Positions 1 to 10,100 of a DNA stretch of 64,000 nucleotides are shown in pieces (position 1 is the stretch's first letter; each line of letters opens with the position of its first letter). The DNA is taken from contig CAJFCV020000006.1 in NCBI GenBank assembly GCA_904066235.2, positions 3,348,001-3,412,000 on the forward strand. Direction: 5' to 3'. The position numbers and the translations under genes are program-made. The notes beneath the pieces are model-generated. The model was not told the origin of the DNA. It worked only from the letters and a program-made list of their open reading frames with translations, and ran no database searches. Source of the DNA: Bursaphelenchus xylophilus (lineage: Eukaryota; Nematoda; Chromadorea; Rhabditida; Aphelenchoididae).

Positions 1-1162
1 TTGTTCGGACTTGCGCCGAGCTTTATATCCAACATTTTCCAAGACGACAGACCAATGTCTAAAGCCGACGAACACAATGTGTTACAAATACACCTGTATG
101 GTAGGCTACAAAAATCTGAGTGCGCCAATGTCGTGCTTAAACGTGAGAATCAGAGCCGCCGTGTTTTAACAATAACCATTCGGATGTAGTCGGAACGCTC
201 CAGAAATCTTCTATTCTGGTTAAAAGAGTCTCCAACAAACAGTCAGCTACAATAAGGAGCACGTGAATTCGCAGAATTATTTTGCAACAAGTATAGGATC
301 TTCGGCAGGTCAGAAAGCCATGCTATTAACGTTCTTTGAAAAGTGCTTGTATCATGCCCAATAACAGGAATGACATGTTTTTGTCAGAATTGCTCCAAAC
401 CAAAGGTTGTTTTATGGGCCGGCTTGTTTCTTTTGTTACACTGTTTTTTCACAATAACACACGCAATGGTTTACACTATTATGCTACAAAAGCTGGAGCT
501 GGACGGAGATCATGAAAGTGCCGTGTATCATAATACCCGGAGAAACAGGACAAAAACATGTAAAAAACAAAAAGCATACAAAAGTAAAAGATTGTGTCCT
601 ATAGCGATAAAGAAATATATACTGATGCTCCCCTTAAGGCCCGAAAAAGTAAAGGAATGAAGTGACCAGGGATGGCAATCATGATCAAGAAAAAATTGAA
701 GCACTGGACCGGCCTAATCACTTCTGCCGGCGGGCCTGGCCGCAAAAATTGGCCCGATCGCTACCTCGAGGCGGGCCAAGCAAGATGTTAACATTGGGCA
801 CGGAATCAACCTTTTTTTGAACAACACGAGTACAAGTTTCTAAGAAAGATACAAAGCCTTGATGGACACACAAGAGGCACAGACGTTTGGCAACTATCCA
901 GCTTGGGATCTTGACATAAAAGTTTGTTATTTGATGTTCAAGTTATACGATACCTCTGCCGGCTCTCAGCGGCAATTTCCTTCTATGATGACAATGGTGA
1001 GACACTCTCCAGTACAAATAAGTCAGACCGAAGTCCTCTGTGTCCAAAGAGATGAAAGTCGGCGCTACAATATCAACTCCAAAGACCATTTATTGCGATT
1101 GTAGCGAATTTAACTCATCTTTGTGTTTAGCGTTTTGTATTAATACAAGACACAATCTACAT
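1..1162. other. Left edge, no gene recognised
   Basis: Downstream of the 3' end of receptor gene A. Short open frames exist on the plus strand (1-189 and 343-660), but they have no recognisable domain, no convincing splice sites and no paralogue in the window. The only structured sequence seen is a small decayed transposon end at about 670-780, listed separately. Confidence 0.5.
670..780. mobile_element. Decayed hAT-like element fragment
   Basis: This GC-rich stretch resembles the ends of the intact element at 60680-61502: GATGGCAATC near the left, then GGACCGGCCTAATCACTTC, GGCCGCAAAAATTGGCCC and GCTACCTCGAGG. The same order (GGCCGG..TCACTTCGGCCC, GGCCGCAAAAATCGGCCC, TTGCCACCTCTA) closes the intact copy. 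It is much shorter and diverged, so it is an internally deleted, old copy. No clear target duplication was found. Confidence 0.5.
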
Positions 1163-4100
1163 CTATGTAATTTGTTGATTGAGCGTGGAGAGTCGTTGAC
1201 TTTGTTGGAAGCTGGCCTGCGAAAAGATTCGCTTCTTATTGCAACAAAACGCGCCAATAATACTCCTGCGATACGGGCCAATAATGATCAACGTCATTAG
1301 TGGATTTATGATTGGAAGAGAGCTCAAAGCGATGTTCATGAGATAGCCGTGATGTCCGGTGTCACAGCGGAACATCACCGACACGATCATCCAGAAAACA
1401 GGGACTTCGTAGACCACCAAATGGGTCAATACCTACAAAAATGTTGTTTGTTTTGAAGGTCATACAATACCTGAGTAGTTAGGAAACGAGACAACTGCAT
1501 TTGTAGTCGTTTTGTTTTTTCGGAGAGTCCAGCGGCTTTTGCTTTTAATATTCGATGAGTTTGATATGCGTAGTACAAAACAAGACAATAGCCAGTGACC
1601 ACTGCTGACGCACCGAGCAGGAAGTACAGCTTGTGGTGAATTGAGCGCTAAAACTTACTTTGTATAAAGCTCTGTCAAAAGTGCAGTTAGAAAACACGTC
1701 AACTCGGTGAATTTTCTGACACGTTTCGTACGCATACTATCGAGTGATGACAAGATTTTAGACAGGAAAATTGTTTCGGAAAAACGTCTGGTGGGCAAAA
1801 ATGCAACGTGCGCTTTCGTACCACGTGTTTGGTACTGAACAAGACGGGAGGTTCTGAAGAAAACGAGGAAAAAGAATCTTCAAATTTGGCCAGAAAAATA
1901 AAGTTGCCGTGGCGGACCTGGTCTAGTGGCAAGAAACGTACCACTTTGCATCCGAGAAGTATCAAAAAATGTGGCAAAATACCTCCTTCTACAAGTGAAA
2001 AACTTCCAAAAGCCGCTCGCGCTTTTTGTGAGGAAAAGGGTACGACGCACGAACTAGAAACTGAGGAGTCCGGTGATCGGAATAGACCCTTCGCTATTGG
2101 TTTTTTACATTTCCTCTTGATTTCACAGAGAAGTCAGAGAAAAGACGCGCAAAAACGTACTCTCTCGCCCTGAAAATTCCCCATTTCTCCCTCGACAAAA
2201 AGTTTTTTAGCGTCTTTTTTTGGCAGATTGCCAATCCATTCACCGGACTGTTTTAGCTTATCTCAGTTTTACGTGCGACGCCCTTCAAAATGGATTTTTT
2301 TAAGTTGGAGAGGGAGGCATTTTGCTACATTTTTGATACTTCCCCGATGCAAAATGGGGTGTTTTTTGCCATTGGATCAGGTCCGTCACTGAATAGCCAA
2401 TTTAAGTCAAGCATAAAATCTGTTTAATGAAAAATATTGGCTTGGAAAACAACTCACAATGTCACCAACGAGAAGATTCGGAACCGGCACTTCATCATAC
2501 CACAATGTCGCGAAGTTAAAGCCGGCTCGTTCCGAAGCCGACCATTGGTATGTTTGCCAGCACGATAAACCGGCCGGACAACAAGATAGTATGGCAATTA
2601 TGAATAAGAGCAACGACATCCGAGTGGTCAAAAATTGGAATCTAAAAATTAGGCCCAAAATGTTGACTTGTTTCGTTAATCTTACGTTTTCAATGTGTAG
2701 AAACGAAAGTACACTTGAACTGGCAGCACGACGTTTATGAGACATGTAGAAAGAACAAAAATTCCCATAACTTTGGCACGATTTTCATAACTCAAATGAG
2801 CTGCGAGCCCTTGCATCTCCACCATTGTGACTCCATCTTTCACTTTCATCCTCTGAAAATCTGAGAGTTCTGAGGAAGGTACAACATATCATGTGCAATG
2901 ACGTTTGATTTGCGCTTTTAGAAAATCAAAACGGCCGCAATTTTTTAAAATTTTGTTTTTTTTTGCGAATTTTGTCACCAAAATCTTCCATTTGTTTTTT
3001 GCCACATAGTGTTGTCTCCGAAATAGACAGCCCCGCCCCCAATTGACCCCTCTGCCTTTCCGCCGTGTCCACGGCGGTCAAAGGCCTTGAGAGGGGTCGG
3101 GCCATTTCGGTCTTCAAAAACCGTCTTTACAGTATATCTTATAATATTTTACGTTATTTCGCGTTGTTATTATAATATGGTTTATTAACCCAAGTTTGAG
3201 GTTGTCCAATAAAGACTTCATTCACATGGCGACCACGGCGGCGTCCGATTCCGGACGCCTCAGGACTGAAATCGGCAAATCCAGGGCACATCTGATCAAG
3301 GCAACTGAAAATCTTGATGGCATCCTGTCCAAGGTTCCACCCAATCTCGATATTCCGCTGGAGGAACTAAATGCTTTCCGCCACAGCGTTGCTACCGCTG
3401 ATGACCGCTTACTCCAGCACTACACCTCTCTAATGGAGCTAGAGTCAGAATGGAAGAAGTTAGCAGAAAAGATCCCAGCTGAAGTCCAAGAACGTTCCAT
3501 CTACTATCGCAAATTTGGTCCGTTAAATAAACCGCTCAACGCTGCAGCAACCACACACAAGCATGCGCAACGAGTCTGCGCCGAATTGGACAGAGCAATA
3601 GATGCAGCTACCGACCATGCCGTCGACATGCCCATCCGTCCACTAACTCCAATTAAACCTGGCACTCAAACGGATTACGACTCAAGTTTGAGCGAAGCAG
3701 ACCCGTTCTCACAATTACAAATCGCGTCTCCAAAACCAGCTACGCCAGCTGTGCAAGGCCCACCAACAGTACCTGAGATAGCCAAGCCAATCCCGGTTCA
3801 AATTACGAAAGAACTCAACGCCAATGTCCAAGCCAGTCCAGCATTGCCAGTTCCCGCCAGAAGTCAGAACGAATTGCCCCTTCCTTCCGGTCCCTCAATT
3901 ACAGCAAATCGCTTGGAACAGGTAGGCCAGGTTAACGCACCATTTTATCAAACTGCTATGTCTCTCCAACTTCCTCAATTCACCCTTCCTCGATATTCGG
4001 GCTCATCTTCATTTCACGAGTGGTTTTCATTATTTTCCGAGCTTGTCGATAAAGCCCCAATCGCAGACGTATTAAAAATGTCACATTTAGTAAATTCGTT

Positions 4101-7100
4101 AAGCGGCCATGCAAAATCGGCCATTGAAGGTCTTCAAATTACGGGGCAAAATTACCATATAGCCATGCAGATATTACGCGAAAGATTCCTCGATTCTGAA
4201 GCAACAAAAAATGCACTAATCCGCGACTTGATAGCTATTCCTCCAATCAGTGGAAAGTATTCCGTACCCAACCTTAGAGCGCTGATCGACAAAATCGAAG
4301 TAATTTTACGCCAGTTACACGTTTTAGGCCTTACTTCAGATGGAGATTTTTTGATAAACTTGGTGCTATCCAAACTTCCAAAACGCGCAGTGTCTCCGCT
4401 TTTGAACGCAAAAGTTTCCAACCCACATTCTTGGAGTTTATCTTATGTTCGTAAACGTCTCCTGGAATTCGTAAAGATTGAAGAATCTGTTGATTCATTC
4501 TACAGTACTCCGGAGAAGCGACAAGGGTCCCAAAATGCAAATTCGTTTTTTCATCACCCGCCGCAAATTCCCAAGTCAGATCACTTAGAAGGTCATAAAA
4601 ATTCAATGCCTTCGAATTCAAATTCAAAAAATGATCCCCGGCCCTGCATATTTTGCTCTAACGGTCACTCGGGACTTAATTGTATAAATTATTCGACCCC
4701 TCAACAAAGAGTTGAAAGGGCAAAAGCACTGTCCAGATGCACTCGGTGTCTCCGCATGAGTCACACAAAAAATTGTTTCACCAGATTGAGTTGTCGAAAT
4801 TGCGAAGAGCAACATCATACCTTTTTATGCCCGAAAACTGCAAAATTCAAAGCCAGCAACAGCAATGCAATCCCTCTGGAGAGATCAACTCCATCATTTA
4901 CTCCAATCACGCCAGCGGCGCCACAAATCGCAAAAACCAAAAATGCACAGCTTTCTCAATCAGCAGCGCCTTTTACTATGGGCAGCGGACCACACATAAC
5001 CTTGTCCACAATATCGTCTGAAGAATCAATAACCTCTTTGAGCAATCAACTCCTTGTTAGCCCCTTTACCGCGCTCGGATATCCAACCCTTGTCACGTCT
5101 CACTGTCTATTTGACACAGGAGCAAACAAGAATTTCATCACGGATCAGTTGGCTACTCTTCTGAGTCTGCCCTCGATAAGCGAGGTAATGGTCGATAACA
5201 TATCTTTTGGAGGAACTTCTCCTCGAAAAATTCGATGTAAAAAATACAACGTTGTTCTCAAATTGGCGTCGGGGAATACCATGTCCGTTGAATGCCTCTC
5301 AATGCCAGAGATCACAGGCAAAATTCCGAAGTCTTCCCTCCATCCTTCCTCATTGGCTTTCGAGGATGAGTCAAGTTCTATCCAGATTCATCTACTACTC
5401 GGAAATTGTACCGTTTGGTCTCTCATTTCGGGCCCTTCGTTTTCGGACTCCAAGGGCGATCGGTTCATTCCCACCCTTCTGGGAAACCTCGCAATTCCTC
5501 AAATGCCTATCGAAAATCGCGTCCACTCTCTCTCTTCGATTTCTTCTAACGCGCAAAAAGATGAGGACCCCTCTCAATCGTTTCGGCAACTTATTCGTTA
5601 TGACACCAAAGCTCAAAAGTACTTTGTGTCACTTCCGTGGAAGACTTGCACTCCACATCTCGGTGACGACCACTTTTGGCTGGCATTCGGTCGTCTGAAA
5701 AGTCTACATCAGACACTTCGAGTAGAAGGATTTTTAGATGATTTCGACGAAAGCATTTCCGAATTATTACGAAACCAATTGTGTACAAAATTTCGACCTA
5801 AGGATATCACCAACCCTCTAAGATACTTGCCTTTACAGGCGGTACACCGCCCAAACAAAAAACTCCGAGTAGTTTACGACGGAGCGGCCAGAACAAAGGC
5901 ATCCAAAGCTATTAATGAATTTCTTGACACAGGGTATAATGACCTTCCCACAATTCCCACCGTCTTAACTCGTATCCGATGCCTCAAGCACTTTCTTATC
6001 GCGGACGTGTCCGCAGCTTTCAACCAAGTTGGGATCGAGGAAGAAGACAGAGATGCTCTTCGGATCTTGTGGTTAAAAGACAAAGAAAAAGATGTTAGCC
6101 AATCAAACTTGTCAATCCTTCGGTTCAAAGTTCTACCATTCGGCCTAACCTGTGCCCCAGGGATCTTATCCGCGGTTCTCCACAAACATTTGGAAAATTT
6201 CGGAGAGTTAGGCAAAGAAGTCGAACAAACCCTGTACGTCGATAATTTTGCTATTTCTTGCTCAGCCGAGTCATTTGAAGACAAGTTCAACGCAATCTCC
6301 GACATCTTTCGAGCAGCCAACATGAAGCTTCATGATTTCAACAGCAACTCCGATGCGATTCGTGCTCAACTTAATTCAAGAGGTCATGAGACCCCCATCA
6401 TTACGAAAATTTTGGGCGTTCATGCTGATTTGAGAGCCGATTTGTTTTTCGTAGTCTTCCCTGAAATTGAGGAAGGCATGGTCCCAACTAAGCGCACAGT
6501 GCTTCAAAAGCTGTCCAGCGTTTTTAACCCGCTGGGCATGGCCGAACCAGTCCTCTTGCTTGCGCGCCTGTTAATTCAAGAGATTTGGAAACACAAGATT
6601 CATTGGGATGAATCACTTCCACATCCGCTGGCGTCAAAATGGTATCATATTTGCGCTGACTGGAATTCCATATCCTTGCCCTTCAGTCGTTATTTTGATT
6701 TGAGTGGCGCTCAATCGATCGAGGCACACGTATTTGTAGACGCATCCTCGGTGGGACGAGGCACAGTGGCCTATTTAAGGGTCGCACATCTGGATCGCGT
6801 CGCTGTACATTTCTTCTCCGCGAAGAGCAGGTTGATCCCAACAAAATCAGTCATCTCTATTCCCAAATTAGAGTTTGCGGAACTGGTCCTTGGAGCAGAA
6901 ACTTTAATGACAATAAGGAAAAGCATGACAATACAACCAGATGGGCTTTATCTGTGGAGCGATAGCAAGGTAGCAATAGCGTGGGCAAAAAGAGATTCAA
7001 CGAAAGGAATGGAACTTTACGTTTCTAATCGCTGGAAACGTCTCAGAAATTGCCAGGACATAATTATTCAACATGTACCCGGTTTCATGAACATAGCCGA

Positions 7101-10100
7101 TGTCGGCTCTAGAGGATGCACTCTGGCTGAATTATCCAAAAACGAAGACTGGCAGCGAGGCCCTAGTTGGTTGAAGGATAAAGAAAAATGGCCCGTCCAA
7201 GACCCACCAAATGCTCTAGTTGACACCGTGATCACAAATGTGACAATCTCAGACATGCCTCCAAATCCCCCTCCATTCATTCTTAATCCAGACAGATTTT
7301 CAAATTGGAATACTTTTTTCCGGTCTGCTACTTTGGTTTTTCTTTTTCTTTGCCAATCATCGAAAACCTTTGCGCAAAAACTGGCCAAATTCGATCCCAG
7401 CGCACCCTTTTCCCCCGCATCTTCCCGCGTCGTTTTTCTCCACCTATTGTTCATGGCACAGCAGGCATGTCCCCCGACCGAGGAAGAAATAAAAAATTAC
7501 GGCCTTATTTTGGAGAACGGACTTCTTGTTCGAAAAACTCGGCGTTTAATCGAGGGCACAGATTCAACATTCAATCCCCCATATCTCCCCAAAAATCCCC
7601 TTTTGTAAAGCTTTACATCGCGTATTTACACCAATCACACCATCACTCCTCATATGAGTACACCCTGCACGTGCTCAAGTCCCAGTTGTTTATGCCTAAG
7701 CCCCGTACATTGATAAAAACAACTGTAAGAGAATGCGCACACTGTAAACGCTTCACAGCTCAGCCATATGCGCAACCACCTTTCGCGAATTTTCCGCCAA
7801 AGCGAACGTCCCGATCAGCTCCCTTTACTCACACAGCAGTGGATTTTTTCGGCCCGCTAATTACATCGGATGGAAACCACACCTCAAAGAGGATGGTAGC
7901 CCTTTACACTTGTTTTTCGACTAGAGCCCTCTGGCTTGACCTAGTTGAAGATAACACAGCAGAGAAGTTCTTGAATTCCCTGCGGCGATTTACTTCCACC
8001 CGGGGCTGCCCCATCTCATTCTATTCGGATTCAGCCAATAATTTTCTTATCACTTCGCAAATAATCAATAAGGACCCAGTATCAGCCGTTTTGACACCAG
8101 ATCCATCAATTGGCCGGTTTCTTCAAGAACAAAAAATAAAATGGGATTTTATTCCAAGTAAAGGAAGCTTCATGGGTGGCATTTACGAACGTCTCGTTGC
8201 TTTATGCAAATCAACATTACATAAGTCGCTAGGCCGCCGACTTATTCCAGACGATGAACTACGAACACAACTACTGGAATGCGCAAGCATAATAAATTCT
8301 CGTCCACTTTGTTATCAAGCCGAGGGTGATACCCCCGTCCTCACGCCAAACGACTTCCTCGGAGTAATGCCGAAGCAGCTCCCGTATCCTACAGACAACG
8401 ATGACGACCCCGACTGGCTGCCCGAGAACGATGATTCTGCGCGCGCAGCGCTCTTAAAACGATGGAAAGACTCAAATTCGCGTCTTGAAAAAACGTGGAA
8501 TTATTGGAATAAAGCATACGTAACTACACTGCAAGATCGCGTCAAAAATACACACGATAACCCCCATCTTTCTGTCAAGTCTTTTCCTCAACTCAATGAG
8601 ATTGTGATTCTGCAGGAGGATAAAACACCCCGCCAATCATGGAGATTAGGCCGCGTTTCTGAAATTTCAAGCAACCGTCACGTGAAAATTGCGCTGGGCG
8701 AACGAAACGGTCAAAGAAAAACCGTTGCACGCCCAATCAATCGGATCTGTCCACTAGAACTTCGCGCTTTCTCAACTTGTCTAATCTCTCTATTATGTCT
8801 GGTGCGTTTAACCTTGTCTTGTTCAGATTTAGCTGTGTTGACGGGACAGGCTCAGGATTGTCAAATTTCGGATGTAATCAAATGCCGATATCAACAAAGC
8901 ACGCTGTTTCCGGTCACGCCATCAACGCAAACAGTATGTGCAGAACTCCGCGCACCAAATAATGAAGCCTCAACACGATTGGTGATCAAGCTGAAATCCG
9001 TTAAGTACAAATGCCATCGATCGACTCTCGCGTATACTAGACAGGTGGCTGCACACGTGGTGAAATCCGTGAAATCCGTCCGTTGCGACCAGGCTCTAGG
9101 GTCCGAATGTTTCTCCAACTTTTGCGAATCCACGAAATCGGAGACAAAAATCCCGGCCTTTGGAGATCAGCCGAACTCAGCACCTGGACATACGAACTGC
9201 TTCAGAAGATGCGGATGTGCGTGGTGCGGTTGCGGATTATGCTCAGAAGGATGTTTGTTCTACCGATACTTCCTGGAAAGTGATGTACCCGACATTTTTA
9301 CAGTATTTTCATGTCCATCATTTACACCTACGGTAGTAGGTGAATTTACTCTGAATAATATCACTAAGAAATTTGTTCTTACTCCAGCCTTGCCATATCA
9401 TTTTTCTAACATTACTTTAACAGTCGCATCTCTCTCAACTGCCCCTGCTCCAATTTTTAATTCCATGTTTCTTCAAAACCTTCGATCTAATTCTACTGCT
9501 ATAATCCCAGAAACTGTCCGATCTTCTCCTTCCAATCCATTATCTGTATATCCATGTGCATCAGCATCAGCTGCAAGAGACATGTCATGCCCAGTACGCA
9601 AGGACATCTGTCGCTGTTCGCCTGATTCATATGACCCTCATTGTTCTTGCCATGTCTTAGATCTCCCTGAAATCCTTCGTTCGGACCATGCGCTGCCGCT
9701 CAGGCGGGGGGACCTCATGCTCTCAGAGCACGATGGCGAAGTGTTGGTGACCGCTTCTACTCCACTACAGCTTCAAATACAAATCAACGAAACTCTCGTT
9801 TTGCAAACACACCTCTCTACCTGCACTATTGAGGACACCAACATAATCGGATGCCTAGATTGCACAGAAGGAGCCACAATGTCAATGAAGTGTTCTACCA
9901 ATTTTGGACCCACCACCGCCAGATTCGAATGCGACAGTACTATTATAAAGGAAATCGAGTGTATAACTGGGGAAAGAATATCAACCTCCATCTACTCCAC
10001 TACCTCCGACATCAACGAAGATTGTAAGGCAATTTGCGTGGGAGGCGAAACCCAATTCTCCCTGAAGGGCAAGTTGGCTATAGCGCAGCCCATTATCCCA

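Noticed and set aside
343..660. 105-codon plus-strand frame near the left edge
   Set aside because: Contains a hydrophobic stretch but no recognisable motif, splice sites or paralogue.
7305..7586. Upstream part of the integrase-env frame as coding
   Set aside because: It overlaps RNase H-region coding of gag-pol and shows no family-like sequence before 7587.
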